DNA of 64,000 nt from NCBI GenBank assembly GCA_035772405.1, contig JAYKKM010000175.1:762501-826500 (forward strand). The letters run 5' to 3'. Each line of letters opens with the position of its first letter. Positions within the stretch are counted from its first letter, which is position 1. The stretch comes from Chrysogorgia sp. JL179-B06 (Eukaryota; Cnidaria; Anthozoa; Scleralcyonacea; Chrysogorgiidae). A program made the position numbers and the translations under genes. Below the pieces are notes generated by a model. It was not told the DNA's origin. It ran no database searches and saw only the letters and a list, made by a program, of their open reading frames with translations. Positions 38,580 through 47,931 of the stretch are shown here, piece after piece.

Positions 38580-38817
38580 TTACTTTACATTATATTCCTT
38601 CATCATTTCTCCACCCATGATTATGATGTCTCGGTTCATCATGTAGCCACTCACAATTTTCACACCGTAGAATTCTATCAACGATGGGTATGCATAGGGT
38701 GCGAGTGGTACTCTTGGTCGATGTATTCCAAAAATTGTTCCATAGGGTGCGCCTATCTTTCCCATATTCGCTACGAAGTCTGAATCGGTTGACTTAACGT
38801 TGTTGACCCTGACGTGC
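38580..38817 (-). pseudogene. E2 fiber gene, 3' part, cut by E3
   Basis: Encodes the C-terminal end of the lectin-like fiber (PYAYPSLIEFYGVKIVSGYM). The frame is interrupted at 38812-38817 (ACGTGC), the left copy of the E3 target duplication. The 5' part is at 57778-58499. Confidence 0.92.
38812..38817. repeat. E3 left target-site duplication
   Basis: ACGTGC, identical to 57778-57783. Confidence 0.93.
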
Positions 38818-39773
38818 AGTAGTATAGAGAGTAGGGGTGCGAGCCCAATCGATGTTGAACGTAAATATAATTACCGAAACGTCACCGAATTTGTGTCAAA
38901 CCACGGTTCGACAAAGTCGCTGTCATTTCGGTAATTCTATATTTACGGAGAACATCGAATAAGCTCGCACCCCTACTCTCTATACTACTATGGTGATCGT
39001 TAATCAAGCTAAACACCCCTCACGTTTTCTACTCAATTGATGTCAAACACACGCGAGACTAACGGAACAACACTAAATTTATACCAAATCACGATTTTCG
39101 CTAAATTTAGTGTTATTTCAGTCATATTTTAAAAATAGAATGTGTCGCTTCGTCATTTTCGCATATTTAAAAAATAGAATGTGTCGCTTCATCGTTTTCG
39201 CATATTTAAAAAATAGAAAGTGTCGTTTCAACATTTTCACAAATTTGTCAAATCACATTTAAAAAATAGTCGTTTCAACATTTTCACAAATTTGTTAAAT
39301 CACGTTTTAAAAAATAGTCGTTTCAACATTTTCACAAATTTGTCAAATCACATTTAAAAAAATAGTCGTTTAAACATTTTTACAAATTTATGTGTCGTAA
39401 AAGTGTCTCACGCGTGATAAAATTGCCACCTGTTATGCAAATTAGGTTATTGCCACCCTCGAGGCTGAGACCCTCGAAGCTGAGACCTGTTAATAATAGA
39501 TTAGTCCATTTGTTCACTACTACTTTCAGCGTTTGTCGCCTCACTTTTAAAATGGTGATCGTACACATACTTCGACGTTGTGATTCCTCCCGACAACAAG
39601 CCCAAGAAAGGCACGTACGGTGTCACAATCGCGACAATGCTCTCAACGTCTTTCTTTAGTAACGGGTCTTTTTGTAGTTCGTCATTTAGTTCGTCGGGAT
39701 TCTCTATAGCGTTCAACCCATCCAGTAAGCTAGCGAATTTGCTGATTAGCAAGTCGGTGAGAAAAGCGTTTGC
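38818..39773. repeat. E3 left terminal inverted repeat (enlarged)
   Basis: About 955 bp, inverse of 56822-57777. The outer 172 bp (38818-38989) form an imperfect palindrome whose ends are the same 26-bp sequence inverted. Then come tandem 39-47 bp units containing AAAAAATAGTCGTTTCAACA (about 39120-39390), two GAGGCTGAGACCCTCGA-like motifs near 39458-39490, and the 3' end of the last gene. Confidence 0.92.
39501..39773 (-). pseudogene. Copied 3' fragment of the 171-residue gene
   Basis: Encodes the C-terminal half of the myristoyl-motif protein whose full copy is at 56580-57095 (KSVLTDLL-like junction to AESSSEQMD). It lacks a start and lies within the enlarged left terminal repeat, facing outward, which shows that the right end was copied onto the left. 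Confidence 0.88.
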
Positions 39774-39823
39774 AATTTCGCGCGCGTGGAGAGAGTGACC
39801 TTATGGGAATCACGTCGCAGTGT
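39774..39823. other. Junction filler at E3 left end
   Basis: About 50 bp (including CGCGCGTGGAGAGAGTGACC) that match neither the right end nor the equivalent E1/E2 region; they separate the terminal repeat from the truncated PolB 3' end. Confidence 0.6.
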
Positions 39824-42800
39824 TTAAGGTATGTCTCTCACTACAATGTTTTTGTGACCATACGCGTAGGAGTCAATACCATTTTCTAAAAGGTATCGTT
39901 TATCGTCAAAACAGGATAGCGACACTTTATTAATTTCGTAACTACCTAGCTGATGTTTGACACTTCTAATGGTCTTCATTGTGTGTCGCAATTGTTTCTG
40001 CTCAAGTAACACACTTTTATAATCTTCGTGCTTGATCACTTTTTTAATTATATTTTTTCTAATGCCTTTAGCGGTTTTCCCACCACCCCCATCCTCTTTC
40101 AAATAGCTGTACATTTTACTGCGCAACCCAACGAACTCAATAATTGGTGTTCCAGCGCACTCGTCTTTCATCTTGCCAATAACTTTCTTATTCTCTTTGA
40201 AAGCGAACGGGTTGTCTGCAGGGTAATCGCTATTGTCAAACTTTTCGCGCTCCATCATGAAGTCAGAGTAGACGTCGTCGGTTTTGATTGAGTACAACAG
40301 ACTGTCAGTGTCAGTGAAGTGCAATCTACAGGTGTCGCTAGAGTACTTTTTCATAATATAATTATAGTGAAAATTGTACATCAGCGTTTTGCTCAAGTCT
40401 AGTATGCACATACCCACGTATGCGGGTCTATTTAATGTCAGCGTCTCTTTGACTTTGTGGACAGCGACTAAATTCTCGCTAAATATCTTGCAAGACACAA
40501 ACGTAGGCTTTGAGACAAGCTTTTCTAACTTTTTCTCGGTGGTCACTAATCTTACGTCCACACGCTTCCTCAAGTTCTCCATTGTTTTTCCAAACACACT
40601 GTTGTTCATCAACTTGAAGAAATCCTTCTCGAAAGCGTTCTTAGCCGCAGTTCTCTTGACTGTGTTAAAGTCGATGTACTTGCCCAACCACTTGGACTGG
40701 TCGAACTGTAGGACCCTATGAATCTTTTTGATTTTCAATCCAAGATCCATATACAACTGCAGATTTCTATAGTGACACACGTACTTTTTTTTGTCCATCA
40801 AATTAGTCACCAACTTTTTCACGCCACCAACACTCACATTAAACTTATTTTTGATTTTCGCGCAGTACTCCGACAACATGTCAACGGTTATCTCCATCTT
40901 CTCGGGGGCCAACGGGTAATCGTTGTGTAGGTCATGCAAATGGGCTGGATACTCCAAGTCGACTTCAAGCAGCAGGCCCTTTTCACTACCGTCGTGATAG
41001 TCGTGTAGATTAGCCTTTTTTATTTCTTTCTCAGTCAACCATTTAAAACCACCCGTAGGTAGACTTCGACTCATCGCCCATCCATATAAATTGTTGGCGT
41101 CAAGGTACATCAAATACTTCGACTCTTGCGCTTTATCATACCCCTCCATGTATTTATTATTCGCCACGCCATGTCTGTTGCATATGTAGCTCACACCACC
41201 ACGCATACCTAATTCTACGAACTGGAACATGTCGATGTCGGACAATAACTCAAGCTCCACTCCAGTCATCTTCAGCATGGCATCCCAAGCCAACCCAGGC
41301 GATGTGAAATAATGGCAAGGGTCTAGTTTATACTCGCGATGGCATGTCTTTCTAAAGTTCTCAAAAACGTCGGCAAGCAAGAGCACGTCACTTTTCAAAT
41401 ACAGGTCGTGATACTCACCCATACTTTCAACGTCGAAGTAGTCCCACACATCGATGGCGCGCTCATGCATTTCTTCCGTAATGTGCTCATCGTTCAGAAC
41501 GCTGTAGAAATCTTTTTTGGAGGGTAGCTCGCATTCATTGAATTTTTCAAAGGAGTCCATATAATCGTAGGGATAGACCCCCTTTCTTGTCATAAGTGCC
41601 AACCCCTCGTCGCGAAACACTTCTGACGTGTATTTGAAAGCGTCCCTTGGTAGGTTCTTCACCAAGTTGTCTAGACCACTACCCATGAACTGAAAGCTGT
41701 CCAAGAACACCAAGTTTTTTCCAAGCATGAACGCCATGTACTTCTCCATGTTGTTTGGTATCACATTTATGTCTTGGCCAAACTTACCAATCTCCTGCAT
41801 GATGAAATGGCTATCGTAGCCGCGCAAGTTATGAAAGATCACAGGAATTTTATCAGTCAATCTAAAGTTCACGTTACACTGACGATGTGCGGACCCTCTG
41901 TACTTACCTGACACGTGACAGTGGTCTCTCACTCTAACGTCAGCACCAGTGTACTCAACACTGCAAATATGGCAACTCTTGGCCTCGTCGAAATTCTTCT
42001 TATCGTCATCAGTCAGCATCATCTCTTTGTTAAAGTGACTCTCAGATGTTTCTTTACAATATTCAACAATTTCTAACATCTCCCCAATGAACTTGTTGAC
42101 TGCGTTTTCACCGCGATACACTTTTACTGGCTTACTGTACTCGTTGTCATAGCAACAAACTAATTTGTACCCATAACCGCAGTCAACGTGTCTCTGGTAA
42201 GCATTTGTGTAGCTACACTCGCTTGACAGCTTTGTTGTGTGCACCTTCTGTGTGATAGCCTCAAAGTCTGCGTACACCACAAATGGTACGTTTAGCTGCC
42301 TACTAAAATTCTCGTATTTCACTCTCGCGCCTTTTTGTGGCATTTTAATAGCTTGCTTCCCATTAATGACCAAACACACTTCAATATGACTTTCAAGCAC
42401 GTCCGCACGGGTGAAACACTGCAAACAACACCTACAAAAGTGCTTTCTCGCCTTATACTTTGTCTGACGGTACATGAATTTGTCGAAATCGCGAATGTAC
42501 ACATAATGCTTGTTGCCCACGTCATTAGTTATCAACAGTAGGTCCATATGGTCAGGATACGTCTCCTTAGAAACGTACACAGGGAATGGCTGCTTATTTT
42601 CATACCCAAAAACATTAATGCTAATATCGTTCGCCTTTTCGATCTTGTTGTAATCTTTGACTGACACTGGGAAGTCAATTCCGTCATAATTCAGCTCACC
42701 GACATGCCTAGCGTACTTCGACGTTCTATCGGAGTGTTTTCCAACAGGGAACTTATGTGCGAGGTGGCACCATCTAAAGCACTCGTTGTCATCATCGTTA

Positions 42801-43507
42801 TTTACGTTTATCAAGCCCTTCATACTGTTGCACAGCTCCTTTGGCAACGCAATGTAGCTACTCCCATGCAAAGGTCTGTAAATAGCGACATTGACGTAGT
42901 GCGCATCTATTTTGTCGATAGTCCATCCAGACCCCTCAGATAACCACCCAGCTATCCGCGTCAAAATCTGCTCCGACCCGCGATTGGCAACACCCTCGAT
43001 GTCATGCTCGTTAATGACGACAAACGTTTCGCTGTTAAAGTAGGCAGTTTTGTACGTGGTCTTATCGAGTTCTAAAGCCTTCTCAAAAGTGACCTTAACT
43101 GTCTCTACCACTTTCATTCCGTTGGTCTCATTTAGTTCACGTCTCAAAAGATTAATGACAGCGCTTCTACTGCCGTTTACCTGATTGATGTCTCTATCGT
43201 TAACCACCTCGACTCCATAGGACCTGGTGAACCCTCTCAACGCTTGACTCAACAGCCGTGGGCTATGGTCTTCAACTGCGGGTCGCGCTTCCTGATCTCT
43301 AACAAGACGGTTGTGTGTCCGACTGCCAACGTTAACTCGCCTGTTTGTCAGCGGATTAATAGTGCTGACATTTGTCGTGTCACTAAAAACACCATCTCTA
43401 ACAAGTTGATTGTAGACTCGCCCGTGGACGTTGATTGCTCTACCTGTTAGTGGATTTACAACGGCTGCACCATTTCTAACAAGTGAGTTTTCTGTGACGT
43501 CATCCAT
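39824..43507 (-). CDS. DNA polymerase B (E3)
   Basis: 1227 residues with all exonuclease and polymerase motifs, as in E2 (Exo I near 413). The last ten or so residues found in E2 (after IVVRD) are replaced by IP and a stop, created by the terminal-repeat junction. The catalytic core is unaffected. The sequence is mosaic: the N-terminus up to about residue 150 is almost identical to E2, including the NPLTGR-type repeats, and the following part is closer to E1. Confidence 0.94.
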   Translation of the reverse strand: MDDVTENSLVRNGAAVVNPLTGRAINVHGRVYNQLVRDGVFSDTTNVSTINPLTNRRVNVGSRTHNRLVRDQEARPAVEDHSPRLLSQALRGFTRSYGVEVVNDRDINQVNGSRSAVINLLRRELNETNGMKVVETVKVTFEKALELDKTTYKTAYFNSETFVVINEHDIEGVANRGSEQILTRIAGWLSEGSGWTIDKIDAHYVNVAIYRPLHGSSYIALPKELCNSMKGLINVNNDDDNECFRWCHLAHKFPVGKHSDRTSKYARHVGELNYDGIDFPVSVKDYNKIEKANDISINVFGYENKQPFPVYVSKETYPDHMDLLLITNDVGNKHYVYIRDFDKFMYRQTKYKARKHFCRCCLQCFTRADVLESHIEVCLVINGKQAIKMPQKGARVKYENFSRQLNVPFVVYADFEAITQKVHTTKLSSECSYTNAYQRHVDCGYGYKLVCCYDNEYSKPVKVYRGENAVNKFIGEMLEIVEYCKETSESHFNKEMMLTDDDKKNFDEAKSCHICSVEYTGADVRVRDHCHVSGKYRGSAHRQCNVNFRLTDKIPVIFHNLRGYDSHFIMQEIGKFGQDINVIPNNMEKYMAFMLGKNLVFLDSFQFMGSGLDNLVKNLPRDAFKYTSEVFRDEGLALMTRKGVYPYDYMDSFEKFNECELPSKKDFYSVLNDEHITEEMHERAIDVWDYFDVESMGEYHDLYLKSDVLLLADVFENFRKTCHREYKLDPCHYFTSPGLAWDAMLKMTGVELELLSDIDMFQFVELGMRGGVSYICNRHGVANNKYMEGYDKAQESKYLMYLDANNLYGWAMSRSLPTGGFKWLTEKEIKKANLHDYHDGSEKGLLLEVDLEYPAHLHDLHNDYPLAPEKMEITVDMLSEYCAKIKNKFNVSVGGVKKLVTNLMDKKKYVCHYRNLQLYMDLGLKIKKIHRVLQFDQSKWLGKYIDFNTVKRTAAKNAFEKDFFKLMNNSVFGKTMENLRKRVDVRLVTTEKKLEKLVSKPTFVSCKIFSENLVAVHKVKETLTLNRPAYVGMCILDLSKTLMYNFHYNYIMKKYSSDTCRLHFTDTDSLLYSIKTDDVYSDFMMEREKFDNSDYPADNPFAFKENKKVIGKMKDECAGTPIIEFVGLRSKMYSYLKEDGGGGKTAKGIRKNIIKKVIKHEDYKSVLLEQKQLRHTMKTIRSVKHQLGSYEINKVSLSCFDDKRYLLENGIDSYAYGHKNIVVRDIP

Positions 43508-43519
43508 GGCTTCTATATA

Positions 43520-44086
43520 CTACACTTGTTTTTTTTTCCTAAACCACTCGTTGTAATAGCGATCACCACTCTCACACCATCCCAACTTTGGATACACCAC
43601 CCCAAACAGATTGTCGTCAAACAAGTCTTTCACCTTCCCGTCTTTGAGGTCTGACACCTTCTTGAGTGTCTCGACTCGTCTTCTATGACACAACCTAATA
43701 ATGTAGTATCCATATCTGCTGACATTTCTACCCTTTACCAAATTGCATGAGTACAACGCATTGACAACTTTCAGGAAGTCCTCTTTTATCAACTCAAGGT
43801 GCTCATACTTCACAACGTTCCGTAGTCTCCTCCCCATCCACCAAGACCGTTTGTGAACGCTTTTTAACCGTGTGAGTCTCATGTCGCTGTAACTCTGAGT
43901 GTAACCCCATTCGGTGTCGCCACACTTTGGACATGCATACCCACCGCAGTCAGTCACATGTTTCACAACGTCACAATCCGAGCAGTAGTAAATTCTGAAG
44001 GTGTCTCCACACTCAATTTGCATCTCATTCGCGATCTCGTCAATTGTCAAGCCATAACTCATCTGTCTCATAAGTTTGTCCATCAC
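43520..44086 (-). CDS. Zinc-ribbon protein upstream of PolB (E3)
   Basis: 188 residues, the same CxxC pairs and MGRRLRNVV core as the E2 gene; ends RKKKQV. Gap to PolB is 12 bp. Confidence 0.7.
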   Translation of the reverse strand: MMDKLMRQMSYGLTIDEIANEMQIECGDTFRIYYCSDCDVVKHVTDCGGYACPKCGDTEWGYTQSYSDMRLTRLKSVHKRSWWMGRRLRNVVKYEHLELIKEDFLKVVNALYSCNLVKGRNVSRYGYYIIRLCHRRRVETLKKVSDLKDGKVKDLFDDNLFGVVYPKLGWCESGDRYYNEWFRKKKQV

Positions 44087-44110
44087 TCTTATACCACTCC
44101 AACATTTTTT

Positions 44111-44530
44111 TTACTGAGTTAGCACCCATACCGCTATCCCACTACCCAAACCTATCGCGCTAACAAACAATAATTGGTATTCCTTCATTTCCGCACTCGG
44201 TTGGTAGTAATCCGCAATCTTCGGGGAGTCAGTGAACACTCGTCCGCTGTACCGTATGGTCATTACGCTTCTAAGTTCTTCCAACGCGTGGTTTGTGTCA
44301 TTGATGTCAGCATTAGCGTCAGAGAGCCGTTGTCGCAAACGCTGGATCTTATCTTTCTTGGCGACCTCATTCTCATACCACACTTCTTTCGCGCTGGCTA
44401 GCTGTTCCAACGCATGGTTGTGTCTTTTCATCTCAGCTTCATAACCCGAGTGATTAAACTTCGAAAACATAAAGCCAGCGCCTGCAAAAGCCACTGCATT
44501 AAAAATCCCTCCAGCCACAACACTCGCCAT
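44111..44530 (-). CDS. Small two-membrane-segment coiled-coil protein (E3)
   Basis: 139 residues; closest to the E1 copy (KEVWYENEVAKKDKIQRLRQ). Confidence 0.75.
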   Translation of the reverse strand: MASVVAGGIFNAVAFAGAGFMFSKFNHSGYEAEMKRHNHALEQLASAKEVWYENEVAKKDKIQRLRQRLSDANADINDTNHALEELRSVMTIRYSGRVFTDSPKIADYYQPSAEMKEYQLLFVSAIGLGSGIAVWVLTQ

Positions 44531-44534
44531 TAAC

Positions 44535-44771
44535 TTACGTTGATTTGAATGGGTCTGTCGGTATCCACTTTTTCGATTGCATCCATTTTACTAACAGCGT
44601 TCCTGCACCAACAGCTGCAGCAAGTTTCACTGTGCCTTTCACTGTCTCTGGTGTTCCCAATGGTTCTCCCAAAGCCTTTTTAGAAATCATACTCACTGCC
44701 ACAGCACCAGTCGTAACAAGTAGCGCATCGTACAATTCGTTCATAAGTTCTTTTCGATCGATCGCGGACAT
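44535..44771 (-). CDS. Small membrane protein, about 78 residues (E3)
   Basis: The conserved start is the methionine of MSAIDRKEL. One base differs upstream, so the two extra N-terminal codons of E1/E2 are not in frame here. Remaining sequence matches the other copies. Confidence 0.7.
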   Translation of the reverse strand: MSAIDRKELMNELYDALLVTTGAVAVSMISKKALGEPLGTPETVKGTVKLAAAVGAGTLLVKWMQSKKWIPTDPFKST

Positions 44772-44794
44772 ATATACATTGTCGTGTGTTTTGT

Positions 44795-45130
44795 TCAAGA
44801 ATCAAACGTGTCTAGCGCTGGACGACGAGTTTTGTGGTTCTCTAACGCAGGTGTTGGTGTAGTACTCACAGGTTCTTTTTCACTGCTAATTGTGTACCAC
44901 AATGAAGCACCAGCAATGATTACACCAAGTGTTCCGACAACATATCCATAGCTCCACTCACTACCCTGTTCTTCGTTGACTATCATTTCACGCATTTTCT
45001 TTTCTTTCGCAGCTTTCGATATCTCAGCCAACTTTTTACCAGCAGCGACGCGTTTTGGGTCCTTCACCTTAACACTTTTCACATCAGCCGTGATCTTCGC
45101 TTCAACAGCCGTCTGTGAGTCCTCAACCAT
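44795..45130 (-). CDS. Basic single-membrane-segment protein (E3)
   Basis: 111 residues, nearly the E1 sequence, including its tail (EPVSTTPTPALENHK). Confidence 0.72.
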   Translation of the reverse strand: MVEDSQTAVEAKITADVKSVKVKDPKRVAAGKKLAEISKAAKEKKMREMIVNEEQGSEWSYGYVVGTLGVIIAGASLWYTISSEKEPVSTTPTPALENHKTRRPALDTFDS

Positions 45131-45260
45131 CTAATACACTATCACGTGTTATCTTACTCACAGTTGACCTCACAGGTGTCTCACAGTTGACCTCACAGGT
45201 GTCTCACAGTTCCAGACCAAACGCACTAAAAATTAGGATTTTTTCTGAGAGTATAACATA
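45131..45260. promoter_or_regulatory. Divergent upstream region with 22-bp tandem repeats (E3)
   Basis: Clearest example of the motif: TTGACCTCACAGGTGTCTCACAG occurs twice in direct tandem (only the first 20 bases TTGACCTCACAGGTGTCTCA are invariant in outline), followed by the TTAGGATTTTTTCTG block. Confidence 0.5.
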
Positions 45261-45995
45261 ATGACTCAAGCCAGAGAAATCAGCGAAGAAGATATTGCCA
45301 ACATGTTGAGAACAGCCTTTATCAGTGTGCCCACCCTACAAGGCGCCTCTGGACCTATCGTCTTAAACGAGTACTTCTCAACATACACAATGTTCGACCC
45401 TGACCCTGAAGGACCACCAAAACGGCTTGGCTCTCAGATCCGTCATACGAGGTATCTTCTCGACGCTTGGATCGATCTTCGAGAGGAGAGAGCCGACGAG
45501 CTCGCTGATAGATTAGCTAGCATAATCCCTGTGTGGTGTTACTCACCATTCAAACACCTTATGTTAGCAAGTGGTGTCTACTTGAGCAACCCTAGTGAGT
45601 CCACAGCTACATTACTCGGTAACTTCCTCCAAGTGTTCTTAGCGACCCTTATGTGGAAACCATGCCCAACCAAAGCCAAAGCGTGGCTAGAGCTCGCCGC
45701 AAACCGCGACGTTCACGTTTGCAAGGTTGGGTGTAACGAGATACTGGGTGTGGGTGATATCAGGGACCACGTACTCTCGCCCGCCCACAGACACTTTGCG
45801 AGAAATATAAACGTGTACACCTGTCACCCATGCGGTGTGGTCACCAACGACCCACTGCATCGCTTAAGACATGAGAGCTCGAGGTCCCATCTTAAAAACT
45901 TAGAGCTTCAGCGGATATTTAACAACGAACAACAGTTGCCGCAACAGGAGAGAACATTTCTCTGGAGGTATAGTAATCATGAAGAAAATTGGTAA
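45261..45995 (+). CDS. Zinc-finger protein (E3), overlaps TK
   Basis: 244 residues. Loss of the usual stop, due to changes around 45925-45950, extends the C-terminus into the start of the thymidine kinase gene, overlapping it by 17 bp in another frame. The metal-binding core is unchanged. Confidence 0.73.
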   Translation: MTQAREISEEDIANMLRTAFISVPTLQGASGPIVLNEYFSTYTMFDPDPEGPPKRLGSQIRHTRYLLDAWIDLREERADELADRLASIIPVWCYSPFKHLMLASGVYLSNPSESTATLLGNFLQVFLATLMWKPCPTKAKAWLELAANRDVHVCKVGCNEILGVGDIRDHVLSPAHRHFARNINVYTCHPCGVVTNDPLHRLRHESSRSHLKNLELQRIFNNEQQLPQQERTFLWRYSNHEENW

Positions 45996-46548
45996 ACTAG
46001 AAATCGTGATTGGTCCCATGTTTGCAGGAAAAACAACCGAGACTCTCCGCAGGTTAGTCACGTTGAGTAAATCAGGGCTCAAAGTCCTCTACATGAACAA
46101 CACAGGTGACACTAGGCGAACTGACCACGCGTTCTCCACACATCGCCAGACTATCGTTGTTGGATCAGACAGTTTACCTGCGAAGTTAATCACCAACCTT
46201 CCGAGTTCTTCCGAGATAGCTGATTACGACGTCATCGGCATTGATGAAGGCCATTGGTACTCTGATCTGTCAGTCATTCACGAATACATTAAAGCTGGCA
46301 TTCACGTCATTATTTGTGGTCTCATAACAACGGAGCACTTAAAAAGACTTGGTGAGCTCGACACACTGTTCTCAGTGGCAGACGACATCACATTTCTAAA
46401 AGCGTACTGTGCTGTTTGTCGCGACACTTACGGAACAACTGTTGATGCGCCATTCAATTGGAGGTACAACCCAGGACCATCGTTCGTTGGTGGTGCTGAG
46501 CAATATCGCGCAGTGTGCAGACGTCATCATCCTTCCACACAAAATTAA
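45979..46548 (+). CDS. Thymidine kinase (type II) (E3)
   Basis: 189 residues, intact, starting MKKIGKLEIVIGPMFAGKTT. One residue shorter than E2 near the segment after YSDL. Its start lies inside the end of the zinc-finger gene. Confidence 0.92.
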   Translation: MKKIGKLEIVIGPMFAGKTTETLRRLVTLSKSGLKVLYMNNTGDTRRTDHAFSTHRQTIVVGSDSLPAKLITNLPSSSEIADYDVIGIDEGHWYSDLSVIHEYIKAGIHVIICGLITTEHLKRLGELDTLFSVADDITFLKAYCAVCRDTYGTTVDAPFNWRYNPGPSFVGGAEQYRAVCRRHHPSTQN

Positions 46549-46783
46549 GGGTGTTCTCGGATACCCCACTTTATTAAATTTAGACATTGGTCACATGAAG
46601 CGTCCAATGTCATAGAAACATTTTTTCACACAGTGGTCAGAAGGTTTGTGAAATAAATAGAGAAAGTTTTGCAGACACCTTTTACCAAGTTAAAAACGTC
46701 TTTAAAAAATGCTAGAGCAGTTGTCACTTCAGACGTCGTCTCAACAACGAGAACGAGTGCTAATTCGACTTATTACTCGCTGT

Positions 46784-47545
46784 CTAAAAAGTCTCTTTAC
46801 AATAGCGTCTCTCGTGGTTACTCAACGCTGATTTATTTTTAAATTTACGAAGGCAGTGAGAGCACTGAAACCCAACGTCAAAGAAATACTTTATCACTGT
46901 GGTAATAGCGTCGTCGTATGACTCACACAAGAGTGTTAGATAACCAGCGGATTTATATCTGAGTAGCAGAGACTCCTGCTCTTTGGATGTCTTGCCTGTG
47001 CCACCTGGGTTCTTGAACTCAATCACGAGTCCGCTATGCTGTCGGTTCGCATTGGCAATAATCAAGTCAGGTGTTCCACGTTGGTAACCTTTTTTCCACG
47101 AATTTATTCTTTTACTCGAAGTGTCTTGATTCTCACCACAAGCGGCTATCAAAATAGCTTCTGGATAATATTTCCTAAGAAAACCAACAACTTTCGTATG
47201 AAGGTCGAACTCAGTGATCATTACGAATTGATTGTGTTTGAGACCAACGCTAGCTAAACTTTTTCTAACGCTTGGCAAGACTTCTGAGTGCACCCACCTT
47301 CCGAAGTGTTTCGCACGCTCCATTTTACTCGAGAACACCAACGAGTAGACCCCAAGTTCGTTGATAAACGAGGTCTGTTCCATCTTCATTTTACAGTCAG
47401 GTTCGACGTGGTCGTTGACTGCATCTTTTGGTCGAGCGTAACCTAGAGCGCTTGCGACTTCTTTCGCTTTGAACCATATTTCACCGTTGTCCATGACCGT
47501 TGTGATTTGGTGACCATCAAATAATCGCACTGAGTTGGTTGCCAT
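46784..47545 (-). CDS. BRO-N / VRR-NUC-type nuclease / zinc-finger protein (E3)
   Basis: 253 residues from MATNSVRLFDGHQ. BRO-N, nuclease (GTPDLII, IEFKNPGG) and C2H2 finger (CSHCLRKF...HERRYC) all retained. Confidence 0.82.
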   Translation of the reverse strand: MATNSVRLFDGHQITTVMDNGEIWFKAKEVASALGYARPKDAVNDHVEPDCKMKMEQTSFINELGVYSLVFSSKMERAKHFGRWVHSEVLPSVRKSLASVGLKHNQFVMITEFDLHTKVVGFLRKYYPEAILIAACGENQDTSSKRINSWKKGYQRGTPDLIIANANRQHSGLVIEFKNPGGTGKTSKEQESLLLRYKSAGYLTLLCESYDDAITTVIKYFFDVGFQCSHCLRKFKNKSALSNHERRYCKETF

Positions 47546-47572
47546 TACTATAGCCCCGCAAAAAAAAAAAAA

Positions 47573-47713
47573 CTACTCGACGTAGGTGCCAGGTTTTTTA
47601 TAGATTTGGTTTGTTGTGTACCAATGCAGCAAATACGTTTTATTAGTCCTCAGTTTTCTACGTCGTCTGAAAAAGTTTCTAATGTTACGAACCAGTTTTC
47701 TAAGCCAACCCAT
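47573..47713 (-). CDS. 46-residue basic protein (E3)
   Basis: Same length and frame as E1 and E2, with four adjacent arginines and the TNQIYKKP end conserved. Confidence 0.65.
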   Translation of the reverse strand: MGWLRKLVRNIRNFFRRRRKLRTNKTYLLHWYTTNQIYKKPGTYVE

Positions 47714-47721
47714 TACATAAC

Positions 47722-47931
47722 TTAAGTCACGTCTCCTACCACTCCTACTTTGTCTGACTCTGCGGGTAACATAATAGGTTCGCCGTAAGTCTTTTTAGAC
47801 CTCATACCAATCTCAGCGTGGAGCTCGAGAGTCACGTCACCGCGACCAAATGACCCACCAGCTTTGAACATGTGATCAGTCGTCTTATTTATTTTATATA
47901 TTTCACGAGTTCTCGAAATACACGCTCCCAT
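47722..47931 (-). CDS. Myristoylation-motif small protein (E3)
   Basis: 69 residues, starts MGACISRTREIYKINKTTDH; intact, with the start codon abutting the fiber stop as in E2. Confidence 0.7.
   Translation of the reverse strand: MGACISRTREIYKINKTTDHMFKAGGSFGRGDVTLELHAEIGMRSKKTYGEPIMLPAESDKVGVVGDVT

Noticed and set aside
39390..39659. Plus-strand 89-residue frame also present inverted at 56937-57206
   Set aside because: Its conservation comes from the inverted repeat and from the real gene on the other strand.
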